Shown: positions 1-10,985 of the stretch, piece after piece
Layout: every line of letters starts with the position of its first letter
How positions within the stretch are numbered: the first letter of the stretch is position 1
Source: Panagrolaimus kolymaensis
Taxonomy: Eukaryota; Nematoda; Chromadorea; Rhabditida; Panagrolaimidae
Reading direction: 5' to 3'
NCBI GenBank assembly: GCA_028622995.1
Contig: JAJQJQ010000007.1
Location: 7,502,001 to 7,566,000 of the forward strand
DNA: 64,000 nucleotides
Translations under genes and position numbers: made by a program
The notes under the pieces: model-generated
Database searches by the model: none
Seen by the model: the letters and a program-made list of their open reading frames with translations, nothing else
What the model was told of the DNA's origin: nothing

Positions 1-154
1 TAGGCCATAAATGAAATAATAAAACAGCTAAAATGGAATATCCTCTCCAACATTGTAAATCGTCTCTTTTCTTATTTTTAGTGTCTTCTTTATTGAGAAG
101 ATGATGAGATGGGAAAGAAGAAGAAGTCGATTTTATTAAAGCATCTTTCTCCAT
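1..154 (-). CDS. OAC-family acyltransferase-3 protein, N-terminal exon (partial)
   Basis: This is the first exon of a membrane O-acyltransferase gene that runs off the left edge. The ATG is at 154-152. The product starts with a Ser-rich leader of about 30 residues and then gives KKRDDLQCWRG followed by a hydrophobic stretch ending LLFHLWP, the first transmembrane helix of the acyltransferase-3 (nrf-6/ndg-4, OAC) family. The same first exon occurs in the complete OAC gene at 27774-30205, where it reads KKRDDLQCWRS, so the homology is direct. Family members move acyl groups in the membrane and carry an extracellular SGNH domain; the substrate here is unknown. The longer Ser/His-rich leader is the only difference visible. 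The start codon is chosen because it is the only in-frame ATG before the conserved block. Confidence 0.75.
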   Translation of the reverse strand, partial: MEKDALIKSTSSSFPSHHLLNKEDTKNKKRDDLQCWRGYSILAVLLFHLWP

Positions 155-949
155 TTTTTTTCAAATTTACAAGGGACCTTCAGAAGTGATTTTTCGCTCG
201 GAAGAATTCACTTATCCCACGTGAAAAACCTAGAAAAAGGATTTAAATTTTTATTTTATTTTTTGATTGTTTTTAGATAACAGATATCCCATTCCGCCGA
301 AATCTCTAGTTTTTTTATTTTGAATATTTTCTTTGCTTTAGGAAACAAAGCTATTCAAAGTTAAAAGTTTTTGTATGTCAATAAATAATAATTTTGCTGC
401 TTTTAAAATAAAAGCTTAAAATAAATATTTTTTTGTGTCAAAATTTTTAGAGTTGAGAAATTTTTTTCAGCGTTTTTTTGTAACAAAATTTTATTAGATT
501 GATTCATGCTAGCACAATACTTTCGAAGGTTCGAGGATAGTCACAGAAAAAATTTCGTGCGTTTATATTCAACTGAATTTGAGCATAAACTTTACACTTT
601 TATACGGTTATGTAGAGGAAAATTGGAGGAATATAATCAGTTTCGGGCAAGTTTTTTGGTAATTATAGGGCTGAGAACGAAGCATTTAACTACAAAAAAT
701 TAACATATTTTAGATACTTTTATTTTTTCTCTTCGTCATTGCTTTAGCATTGAGTTTTAAACGTAAATAAAAGTAAAAGAGATTTTTTTAAATCTCATTT
801 CAAGTTGGACATTAGAACGCAGTGGTAATAAATTTGGTTATTAATTTTAAAATAAATGAGATTTATTAAAGGTACCAGAATTGTAAATACAATGTCGGAC
901 ATCCAACTGAAGTCAAAATCTTCGGATTTTTCCGTTCCTTTCCGTTTGA
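155..949. other. Intergenic, no gene supported
   Basis: AT-rich sequence upstream of the left-edge OAC gene. A 65-codon open frame at 506-703 has no recognisable family and no splice context, and I do not call it. It probably contains the OAC promoter. Confidence 0.5.
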
Positions 950-1306
950 TCCGCAGAAGATACAATGCTATTTTTAAAAGTATTATAGAAGGTAAAAAAT
1001 GGACAGATCGATCCGTAATTATTTACTCTACAAATTGTACTAAAAAAATATCTTATAAAGATCTAAAAAATAGAGGAAGTTATTAATCATAAATCAATAA
1101 TTATTTCTTATTGTCACAAAGGAGCTTTCTCATGTTGCAAAATATAAACGTCAAATTTTTCAATTTATGATTAATAACTTCCTCTATTTTTTAAAAACTT
1201 TATAAAACTTTATTTGAGTACAATTTGTAGAGTAAATAATTACGCATCGATCTGTACATTTTTTCCTTCTATAATACTTTTAAAATAGCATTATACCTTC
1301 TGCGGA
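950..1306. repeat. Imperfect inverted repeat (about 144-bp arms)
   Basis: The left arm is 950-1094 and the right arm 1163-1306, separated by a 68-bp loop. The arms match as reverse complements with scattered mismatches and a short indel in the right arm. The inner ends (GGAAGTTATTAATCATAAAT at 1075-1094) match for 20 bases. The open frame at 856-1086 is a by-product of the arm. No clear target duplication is seen, so this is either a decayed MITE-like fold-back or a hairpin-transcript locus. Confidence 0.75.
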
Positions 1307-1651
1307 AAAGCCCGTATAGAGAAATAAATATAAATTTTAAAAAGAAAAAGGTTAATGATAAAAGCACTTGAAACAATTAGTTTCTTTATTATTATCACAA
1401 AACCCCCAGATCTACAGATTGTCGCTAACTAACACAAAAAAACTTTTGTAAAGGGTGAATGTCAATGAGCTTCTCTCTTTTTCTATTTTTGAGGAGGCAA
1501 GACTTCTATCAAAGCTCATAGATTTTTTCTAATATTTAAATTCATTGAACCCATAGATTTCCACATATTATAGGACTTTGTAAAAAGTAGCAAGCTATTT
1601 ACTTATAATATATATTTATAATCATGCTATTAATATAAATATAATGCAGGG

Positions 1652-1842
1652 TGTGGCATCCTGATGATCCTTATAATTAGCATACTGTAATTAGCATAAA
1701 TGTAGTCTCGTAAATGATAGTCTAAAATAGTATATAAAGCTTGTCTTGTTGTAAATAAAGTTAATTCCGTTCAATCGACTATCTTGTGTGTTGTACGTCT
1801 CTCTCTCTCTCTTTTCTGTGTATCTCTAGCAAGGATATAACA
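1652..1842. mobile_element. Solo LTR of an LTR retrotransposon
   Basis: This 191-bp sequence begins TGTGGCATCC and ends GGATATAACA, an inverted match of 7 of 10 bases with TG..CA ends. It is flanked on both sides by CAGGG (1647-1651 and 1843-1847), a 5-bp target duplication as made by LTR-retrotransposon integrases. Inside are a TATA-like TATATAAAGC, a polyadenylation-like AATAAAG, and a (CT)n run. No internal coding region remains, so it is best read as a solo LTR left by recombination. Length and ends would fit BEL/Pao or Gypsy; the superfamily is not resolved. Confidence 0.8.
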
Positions 1843-1872
1843 CAGGGTAAAGCAAGATTTATTAATATTTAC

Positions 1873-3760
1873 TTATATAACAATTGTCAGGAATTCGCAG
1901 AAGTTTTTATTTCTTTTACCAAAAGGATCTAGCCTATGCCATGTTTCCATTTGCCTTATTAGATTTTGGTTTGGATCAACATAAGCATAACTTAACCATC
2001 TAGCAATATCTTTAAAATATTGTGATTGAAATGTTATTTTATAAACCAAATAATCTCTTGGATTAGGAACTAAAATTTGAATAATTTGTGGTACAAAATT
2101 TGGATCAAGCTGATATATGGTGCAATTATTTCGAGCGCTAAAAATAGTCCGGTTTGAATGTAGTATAATTTGATTAACTATTTTAGAATGCAATGGATCA
2201 TCAGAAGGCAAAGGGATTTCATCAAAACGACAAAGACAATAAACAGGTGAAATTCCAAGTGTATAACAATTCCTCTCAGAGGGTACTTCTTTAAAGAGAC
2301 TTTGGCCATGAAGAGTTAAGTTTTCACGAATTTGGACTCCAAGTTTGGAAGCAATTTCAATTAAAGTTGCATAAATATCATATTGAGTTACTAATTTTTG
2401 TGTGTTTGCTTTTAAAGCAGAATTTAAAGCTTCGTCGTTTCTAAGTGCTTTTGGAAGAGAAATAAATAACATTGGATTATTATCTTCATAAGCCATAACA
2501 TCTTCAAATCGATGATAACCAAACATAGAACCATGATCGGCCATATCAATCAAAAATGAATTATCCAACTAAAATTAATTTTTTCTTTAAATTTAAATGT
2601 CTTTGTAAGATTGATTGCCTCGTCTTTATGTTTCATCATAAAATCAATTAGTATATCATCTCCAGCAAATAAAAAAACAGGGCTATCATGAGCTAAGAAA
2701 ACATTCCAGTTCATAGAAAATTTTGGCCGTTTTTCATAAGCGGAAATAAAGCTTGACCAATAATTAAGCATATATTTTAATGTTGCAGTATAGCATTTAT
2801 GAAAAAATGAATAACTTAATGAATCTTCAAAAAGAGGATATAACATATGCATTTGCTTTAAGGGTTCGGTGAAATTCTGAAAAAAAAAAAATTAAAAAGC
2901 TTATTCTTAGCTTTCAAGCAGCCGAAACATACCCTCAATGCGAAAATGGAAAACACTTCTTCACTTAGCAACACCGGGAATCCACTCCGTTCAAATATAT
3001 TTCCAATATAATGTTTTTCATAAAATTGGCTATCAAAGAGAGGTTTAGCAAAATGAGGGGTTATCATTGGATTTGGAGCATGTTTTCCCACAAATGCCGC
3101 ATAACCATTTGGATTTGAATTAAAACCAACTTTATTAAAATAATGAAAATCAAATGCAGATAATTCATGAATTAAATAATTTATGGTTTTGGGTATAGCT
3201 CGAATTGCATGAGAACGTGAAACTGAATCCAAAACTAATATATGCACATTAAACAAACTTTCATTATCGAAAGAATTTTCTTTGGATGGTTCTGGTTTTG
3301 GTATTGGTTGTAATGGTTTAGGTTTGAAAATAAATTGGGGGGCTTTATAAATAATTTCTCCATCATTTGAATAACATTTAACTTTAAGTATTTCACAATC
3401 AACTTTTTTTGTTATTGGTTGCCAATCTCCTAAAGTATAAGTATTTCCAATAATATGTGTTGAACATTTCCATTCACAAGAAGTTCCATTTTTTGTTAAA
3501 GTTTTATTAAATTTTACAAAATCATTTTCAATATAAATTAAATCAAGATTATATCCATCACAATTTGGAGGTTGTGGAACCATATATTTTAATATTGTTG
3601 GATGCCATGGATTCGAAAGTTTTAATTTGCATGAATATTTTTTATTAAATCTATTCCTTTTATTACGCCGACTATTTTGCCTTTTGATACAATAAAAAAT
3701 AAAAATAATAATAAAAAGTATTATTAAAGCTTTTTTAAAAGTTGTAATTTTTAAAAACAT
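1873..3760 (-). CDS. DUF229 (sulfatase/alkaline-phosphatase-fold-like) type II membrane protein, copy A
   Basis: Predicted exons are 3760-2933, 2876-2619 and 2568-1873, giving 593 residues. Residues 8-25 form a signal anchor. The Cys-rich lumenal N-terminal part precedes the DUF229 core, which has VLDSVSRSHA near residue 177 and ADHGSMFG near 371, the equivalents of nucleophile and metal-ligand segments in the sulfatase/alkaline-phosphatase fold. DUF229 is a metazoan family of unknown reaction; lumenal or extracellular hydrolase action is inferred. The second intron (2569-2618) contains no GT at all. Only a GC donor (gag/GCAATC) keeps the frame; reading through hits a stop. Copy B at 6554-8445 has GTAGTT at that place. 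If the GC donor is not used, copy A is a pseudogene. Two blocks are nearly identical to copy B. Confidence 0.8.
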
Positions 3761-4035
3761 TCTTAAAAACTTTACTTTTTCAGCTACTAACTAAAAATTT
3801 TATAATACAACAATAGCAAAGAGTTTTGATTTTATTTTTATAACAAAGCTTTCTTTACATCATGGAACATGCATCTTCTATTTAAAATGGGTTAGCAAAA
3901 AAAAAAAATGCTGTCACCTCATTTTTTATTATTTGTTTGACACAAAAAAACAGATTTGATAGACGTAAAAATTTGAATGAAAAATATTTTTATTGTTAAA
4001 AAAAAGTTAGAAAAGCCATAAAAATTAAAGTTTTT
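3761..4035. other. Short intergenic spacer
   Basis: AT-rich spacer between the 3' end of the hexosaminidase-like gene and the start of DUF229 copy A, both on the minus strand. Nothing else is seen. Confidence 0.5.
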
Positions 4036-5602
4036 TTAAGAAATTTCTATTTCAAACAAAGAATCAATTTTTTCAATAATAAATTCTTCCACAGTATCTT
4101 CATAATAATATTTGCTTAAAGTTTCTTGGAATTCTTTTTTAAACAAAATTTGTTCCTTCTTTAATTTTTTCATCCTCGACGATTCGTTCGAAGTTTCTTT
4201 AATTTTCCATGTAAAAAAATGAAGCTTTTCAATCTAAAATTATAAAAATAATAATTACCATTTTTAAATAAAGCATACCAATTGAAAAACATCAGAGCCA
4301 GGAAATTTGCATAAACTAAATTTAGCTTCTTTTCGAGGAGTATATTCCTTTCCGTGGTACTCAATGGGTTTCAATTTTTGCTTTTTACATTTCAAAAATT
4401 TTAACGTTTTGGCTTCAATTTTATCATTATTTAAACGTGGGTTATTCATAAAAATAGTCTGCGAAACAAGAGCTGGAATGGCTTCAGGGAAAAGTTCACA
4501 AAGTTCATGACCATGCCAAAATTGAGATCGACCTGAAAGAATTATTTCCGAAACTTTCCCATTGAGAGTTGTTTGATTTTGATGATAAAGGGAAACATAA
4601 GATTTGAGATTTTTAAGGTATCGATCAATTGATGAATAAATTTGAGTATAATTGCCGGCGCCTTTAAAAGAGGAAGTAAAAATCATTTTATTGAAAACTT
4701 TCGAAAATCGATCAAACATTCCATTTGGGAAATATTCTTGTTTATTGACATCTTTACCATAACTCCAAATTGCTGGAATTAGAAATTCGCCAAGTCTATA
4801 TTCTTTTAACAATGCCACTGGGACATCCTCGAAAAGATCATTCAATGCTAAAACTCTTTCAAAACCCAAAACTTTTTTCGCATATTTTGCTACAGAAGAA
4901 ATATGAGCCAATTTAAGTCTATCTCGAGAATTTTTATGTGTTTCAAGAAGTTCATAAAGGCATCGATTATCTTCCCCAATATTCCATGCCTGATATGCTC
5001 CAATATGAATGGTTTTGGATTTTGAATGTAAATCTTTTATTTGTTGAAGCATCTCACGAATAAGCAACATTGAATTTAAATCTGATGGACAAATTGTATG
5101 TGAACGTTGAACATTTTCTTTTAAATAATCAAATGCTGAATGTTTTAAAACAAATTCCATATGTCCAAATGTGGGAATCAATGGAATAATTTCAAGTTCA
5201 TTCTCATAAGCTAAATTCAAAATTTCAGATATAGCTTCTTCGGAATAGGCATTTTTTGCTCGTAAAATTTCTAATCTTCCAGAATATGGAAACATATCTT
5301 CATATTCCATTAAAATTGAATCAAATCCAAGCTTTTTTATAAATGGAATTAATTCTCGAAAATATTCAAGTTTTGGTGGGGCACATTTTAAATCGATGTG
5401 AATTGTACGCTAAATTTTTTTTTCTAATATGGTAGTCAAAACTCATGTTTCGAAAATAAAATTTACCTACATTAGTGAAAATAAAATTTGCAGATTTTGT
5501 AAAGTTTGACAAGGATGATAAATATTTATTTGATACAGTTGTGAAAACTATACAGATAAATAATAAGATTGGAATAAAATATTCTTTAAATATTCGAAGC
5601 AT
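4036..5602 (-). CDS. Hexosaminidase D-like (GH20) protein lacking the catalytic Asp-Glu pair
   Basis: Exons 5602-5471, 5409-4279 and 4233-4036 are joined in phase 0 to give 486 residues. Residues about 10-24 form a signal anchor. Exon 2 opens with HIDLKCAPPKLEYF and continues with GFDSILMEYEDMFPYSG, both diagnostic for the hexosaminidase D/HEX-2-to-5 branch of GH20, a TIM-barrel enzyme that removes beta-N-acetylhexosamine from glycans. In this branch the active-site strand reads HIG-x-D-E. Here residues 180-185 are HIGAYQ, so both catalytic acids are replaced by Tyr183 and Gln184. The rest of the barrel, including downstream WSYGK and SGRSQFWHGHE segments, looks intact. The frame is open, so the gene is probably expressed as a non-catalytic or altered lectin-like protein. 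It lies between two inverted DUF229 genes. Confidence 0.85.
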
Positions 5603-6239
5603 TTTTTTAATAATAATAAAAACTGCTAAAAAAAGTTCTCGATAACTTTGGGAGAAAAAAGTGTGTTTTGGTGTATTTGATTTTGTTTAAAAAATAAAAG
5701 GTCATAAAATTCGGAGATTTCTTTTGTTTTGTTGTTGAAAAATTCGTTTTCTTCTAACTTTTGAGCCTAATTCGAGGGTGGTTTTTTTTTATATACATAT
5801 TATGAGTTATGTTTTCAAAAAACAAAAAAAAATTACTTCCCCATAGCTGTAGATTTAAGTTTTTTTGTTTTTAATCAAATGTATTTAAGAAAATGCAAAG
5901 GTCTTCTTGCTTTTTTCATATAACTTACACCCTTTTGTTAAGATGTTCAACATCGGTATTGGAAATCTTCAATTTGTTTCGAAAACAATTCACAGTTGCT
6001 AGATATTCTGATCTTCGATACAAGTTAAAACTGATATATGCGATATACTAGGAAGTTCGCCAAATTCTTACCAAATGGCAATGATCTTGGTATCATTATT
6101 ATCCTTATCACCTCCAAAATCTGATTTTAATTATGGAAATATAGAAAAATTTATCATATCATAAATTATCGATAAAAACTGTAAATATCTTTTAACGACC
6201 GACCAAAAAAATAAAAGGGAACTTGTTGTGAGAAGGTAC
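5603..6239. other. Intergenic, upstream of the hexosaminidase-like gene
   Basis: AT-rich divergent spacer between the hexosaminidase-like gene (minus) and DUF229 copy B (plus). No open frame is supported; it should hold both promoters. Confidence 0.5.
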
Positions 6240-6302
6240 ATGGGGGTTCGACCCACTGACATGTTGCTTTCTAGGTACAATTAACTGAGCTAGCATTCCA
6301 TC
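6240..6302 (-). repeat. tRNA-like sequence (pol III A and B box match)
   Basis: On the minus strand an A-box-like TAGCTCAGTTAATT is followed about 30 bases later by a B-box-like GTGGGTCGAACCCCCA. The T arm pairs well but the acceptor and D stems do not, so this is a tRNA pseudogene or SINE head rather than a functional tRNA. It lies about 250 bp upstream of DUF229 copy B. Confidence 0.45.
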
Positions 6303-6553
6303 TCCTCTCTCTTTATCTCTCTTTGATTTTCTCTTTGCGACGTTTTTTTAGTTGCGCAGCCATTAAGACTTTTTTAGATTTAATATGGGTTGATTTTTTT
6401 GTTGTTGAGCAAAGCGACAATAATGAAATTTAGTGGTTTTTAAAAAACAATAAAATCTCCAGACAAAAGATTTAAAAATGTCTGTCTCTTTTTTTTAATG
6501 TGATTTTGAATCTTTGCAAAAAAAAATTTCATTCGCAACGAAAGCAGCATACG

Positions 6554-8445
6554 ATGAAATCAAAAATCAAAGTATTTTTGCCCGCATTGTTTTTTTGTAT
6601 TATTTTATATTACAATATTTACGATATAAATTCAAAAAATATTAATAACATTAAAAGTGCCAGAAAAAAAACAACAGCTTCGAATTATTCATGTAAATTA
6701 AAACTTTCGAATCCATGGCATCCAACAATATTAAAATACATGATTTCACAATCTCCCGATTGTGATGGATATAATCTTGATTTAATTTATATTGAAAATG
6801 ATTTAATAACTCTCAATAAAACAGTTGCAAAGCCTAGAACAAGTTGTGAATGGAAATGTCGAAACCATAATATTGGAAAGCAGTATGATACAGGAGAATG
6901 GATGCCAATGTCAAAAAGAGTAAATTGCGAAATTTTTATTGTTCGATGTTTTACAAATGGAAAATTGGGAGAAACATATTATAAGGCTCCTCAAGTTAAT
7001 CTTAAACCTAAATTTTTGCCACACCAACAACCAGTGCCATCCAAAGAAAATTCTTTCGATAATGAAAGTTTGTTTAATGTGCATATATTAGTTTTGGATT
7101 CAGTTTCACGTTCTCATGCAATTCGAGCTATACCCAAAACCATAAATTATTTAATTCATGAATTATCTGCATTTGATTTTCATTATTTTAATAAAGTTGG
7201 TTTTAATTCAAATCCAAATGGTTATGCGGCATTTGTGGGAAAACATGCTCCAAATCCAATGATAACCCCTCATTTTGCTAAACTTCTCTTTGATAGCCAA
7301 TTTTATGAAAAACATTATATTGGAAATATATTTGAACGGAGTGAAATTCCTTCCCTTCTTAATGAAGATGTATTTTCTATTTTTGCAACAAGAGTGAGTT
7401 TAAATAATTATATTTTTTAAAGTTAAGATAAAGTTATTCAACAATATAGGATTTTACTGAAAATGTCAAATCTATGCATATGTTATATCCTGCTTTTCAA
7501 GGATATGACAGTATGTTGAAAAAATGTTTCACTTTTTCTCTAAATCATATATTAAAATATTGGTCTCAATTTATTTCGGCTTATGGACAACGGAAACCAA
7601 AATTTTCTATGAATTGGTGTTCTCGACTTTCGCATGATAATCCAGGCACTTTATTTGCTGGAGATAATATACTTATGGATTTTATGATTAAACATAAGGA
7701 AGAGGTAGTTTAGCACATTAAATATAATTCTTAAACCAACTTTTAGTTGGATAATTCATTTTTAATTGTTATGGCCGATCATGGTTCTATGTTTGGTTAT
7801 CATCGATTTGAAGATGTTATGGCTTATGAAGATAATAATCCAATGTTATTTATTTCTCTTCCAAAAGCACTTAGAAACGACGAAGCTTTAAATTCTGCTT
7901 TAAAAGCAAACACACAAAAATTAGTAACTCAATATGATATTTATGCAACTTTAATTGAAATTGCTTCCAAACTTGGAGTCCAAATTCGTGAAAACTTAAC
8001 TCTTCATGGCCAAAGTCTCTTTAAAGAAGTACCCTCTGAGAGGAATTGTTATACACTTGGAATTTCACCTGTTTATTGTCTTTGTCGTTTTGATGAAATT
8101 CCTTTGCCTTCTGAAGATCCATTGCATTCCGAAATTGTTAGAAATGTTATTTTTGGAGAAAATACAGCCTTAATTCGAAATCGGAATAACTGTAGCGTTC
8201 ATTCACTTGATCCTAACTTTGAGCCCCAAATATTTCAAACCATAATTCCAAATGACCTTGATTATTTAATATTTAAAGTTACATTTCAAACAAAATATTA
8301 TGGTGATTATGGTCGATGGTGGACTTATGTTTATGTTGATAAAAATCGAAAGAAAATAAGAAAACTTGAACATTGGCACAGAATTGACCCTTACCATATG
8401 AAGTTAAAAAATCAAATCGAAACAATTGAGCGATGCAATGTATAG
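6554..8445 (+). CDS. DUF229 (sulfatase/alkaline-phosphatase-fold-like) type II membrane protein, copy B
   Basis: Exons 6554-7393, 7450-7704 and 7747-8445 give 597 residues with all junctions in phase 0 and GT-AG introns. An upstream in-frame ATG at 6500 exists, but 6554 (MKSKIKVFLPALFF) puts the signal anchor at the N-terminus as in copy A, so it is preferred. The domain layout equals copy A: anchor, Cys-rich region with SCKLKLSNPWHPTILKYM, VLDSVSRSHA core and MADHGSMFG. The 7037-7343 block differs from copy A by a single base, while flanking regions are clearly diverged, which points to gene conversion. The reaction is not known for this family; a lumenal glycan- or lipid-modifying hydrolase role is inferred from fold relatives. 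Confidence 0.85.
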
Positions 8446-8853
8446 GTCAAATTATACTAAGCTCGAATGCTATTCTAGTAAATTTATTAGTTTACATGAC
8501 TTATTAACCTCGGGTTTAAATTCACTTATTTTAATTACTCTGTTGTTTTAAATGTTGGTTTTTAACAACCATATTTAAATTTAATAAAAATATATATTAA
8601 AACCGCAGAATTACTGAATGGAATAAACTGTCAGCCTTGGCCATTAAAAAAGCCCTTAAAGCTGCCATTGTCTTTTTCATTTTTTTTTTTCATGTGAAAA
8701 TTCACTAAACTGCTTATAAAGAAAAATAAAATCAAAATAGAATGTCTGAGTCTCTAATTTGCTGAACAAAAGTTTTTTTTTTAATATTTCAAAAGTAAGT
8801 TTAGAAAAAGATGAACTAATTTATTATTATAAAATTTATGAATTCTTATTATT
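8446..8853. other. Convergent intergenic spacer
   Basis: About 400 bp between the 3' ends of DUF229 copy B and the orphan SGNH gene. An AATAAA-like stretch follows each stop. No gene seen. Confidence 0.5.
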
Positions 8854-10271
8854 TTACAAATCAATTGCTTTTATAAGACTAGGAATAAGTTTCATTGATG
8901 CTTGTGGAGTTATATGAGCCGAATCACAATATTGAGCTATTTTAGTTTTCAAATCCGCTAAATAACAATTAATTTCTTCGCAATATAAATTTTTTGTTGG
9001 AATAATAATACAGTTTTTACATTTTCTTATAGCATTTTCAACCCATTTCCATGCATTTCCATCATTGATTTCATAATCCTGAAAGTTATTAATTAATTAA
9101 GCTTAAAATATTAGCTATAGAGGCTTGCTTGCTTACTTCTACTGTAAATTTAAATAAATTTAAATCTGTTTTAGCTATAAGCGCTCTAGCTATGCTATAT
9201 GGCGTTCTATAATATCGATTTATCCATGATGACGGAGTCGGTTCAATTAATATGAATTTTTTAGTAAAGCTTGAAAACGCTGATAAATGATGATTTAATT
9301 GTTTATTAATCATTTGAGCTTTTGTATCATTATTATTTCCATATGGAATTTTTAGTTCTCGGAAACCAACAAATCTAAAATGGCGTTTAAAAAAAATCAT
9401 AACAACAAGAAAGATTTATATTCTTCTGACATCTCGATATAGTAAAAAAAAAACAATCAAAAAGATTGTTAGTCGAAAACTTAAAAGATACTAAACCCAG
9501 TTGCATAGTGTCGAAAGATGAATGGAAAACATTCCTACTTTTTGGCTATATTTAAAAAAGTAACTTGCCTTGATGAAAAAATAATCACTTCGGGTTTTAA
9601 ATCTGCTAAGAATTTTTTATAATCCTTTTCAAGCTTTTTACATCTTGGACTTAAAGAATAACTCATAGTTCCCATCAAAACATTACATCGACGATAAATC
9701 AAAAAATATATTTTAAAAATTTTTGTTTTTGCTTGTTTTATAGCTTCCTTAATGCCTTTCATTTGGAAATATGCAAAACTATTTCCAAGAATGACAATAG
9801 TTTTATTGCCGCTGCTTGTTGGGTCTAACTAAAAGAGCTTGTTTTTTGTAAAGTTTACGTCGGTTGGGGATTAAAACTTACTTCTTCTGAACAATGAACA
9901 GCTATCATCTCATTTTTTATTGTTTCAAAATAATATTTATTATTAAAAGACAATTCTTTACACAAATAATATTGATTTTCACATGTTGAGGCTTCATATT
10001 CATTTGCCCTTATTGGATCAACAAAGGTTAAGTTATCATTTGCCATAGGCATCTAAAATTCATATTTGAGCTAGAATAATTGGGCACAAAAATTTACGAG
10101 GTTGTTAATTCTTCTTGTTGCATACATTGAAAATGTTAATATTATAAATGAATAACAAGCTATAACAAATTTAGCATTGGTATGCCAAGAAAACTTTGCC
10201 ATAAACTTTTCAAAAAATTCATGAACAAAAACGGTTGATAATAATAGACACAACAATAAATAATAATAGTT
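8854..10271 (-). pseudogene. 5'-truncated OAC gene: last membrane helices plus SGNH domain
   Basis: Exons about 10271-10098, 10052-9882, 9828-9569, 9374-9137 and 9078-8854 join in one frame. They encode the final OAC transmembrane segments (FVHEFFEKF corresponds to the HYALEKPLL helix of intact genes), then a full SGNH esterase-like domain: block I VILGNSFAYF, the middle EPTPSSW, and terminal YCDSAHITP carrying the Asp-x-x-His pair. The first eight or so transmembrane helices are absent; an in-frame stop lies at 10272-10274 and no OAC exon is found further right. The intron 9375-9568 uses AG/GCAAGT, and the competing GT choice leads to a stop. The conserved SGNH frame suggests recent truncation or retained use as a soluble or short form; without an identifiable start I call it a pseudogene fragment. 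Confidence 0.7.
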
Positions 10272-10985
10272 TTGTTAGTAATTAACTGCTCAGCGTAACT
10301 TTGACAAGTTAATATCCGACAAAAATACAAATATGCAAAAGAATTATGAGAGAGAAAGAAGCGAGAGTCGATTACTATCCCATGCTTTCGCGCAAGGTGA
10401 CATAAGCATTCAATTATGAGTGCATACATAACTCATGCATAACAACAATTTTTAGTTTTTAATAAAAAAGACAAAAAACTTTAATTATATGAATAAATAA
10501 AATATGGTAAATGACATAGTCAAAACCACAAATATATTATCTAAATTTTCCTTTTTTCAAAGGAATTGCAATTTTATGAGCCATTTTTCGTTTAGAAAGG
10601 CGCGACAACTTTCTTTTTTTCAAAAATGGTAAAACATGCAAGAGCGTACAATAAAAAATGGGCCTAGAAGAGGTGAAAAAGGCGTAATTATTTTCATCAA
10701 TTTAAGGAACAACACATCCCTTTAGTTCAGGAAAACTTTTTACTAGTTTTCATAACCGACGCGAAAAAAGACAAAGAGAATGAATGGCTTTTCAAAAATA
10801 TTTGATAGTTAATTAGATAGACATATCAAGTTTTGTGCAAGTATTAAAAATAGTAAAATACAAAAAAGTCTAGGTCTAATTTTAATGAAACAAAATTATG
10901 TTTCGAAAATCAAAAAAACATAAAGTTTCATTTTAATAAAATGAAGGATTGGAGTAAAATAATAATAATAAAAAAATGTTTTCAG
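10272..10985. other. Intergenic, no gene supported
   Basis: No acyltransferase membrane exons and no first nuclear-receptor zinc finger were found here on either strand. AT-rich with short A and T tracts. Confidence 0.5.

Noticed and set aside
1..60. Apparent 50-bp repeat shared with 30109-30165
   Set aside because: Explained by homologous first exons of two OAC genes, not by an independent repeat.
506..703. 65-codon open frame, plus strand
   Set aside because: No family resemblance, no splice context, composition like the intergenic background.
856..1086. 76-codon open frame, plus strand
   Set aside because: It lies largely on the left arm of the 950-1306 inverted repeat and has no protein-like features.
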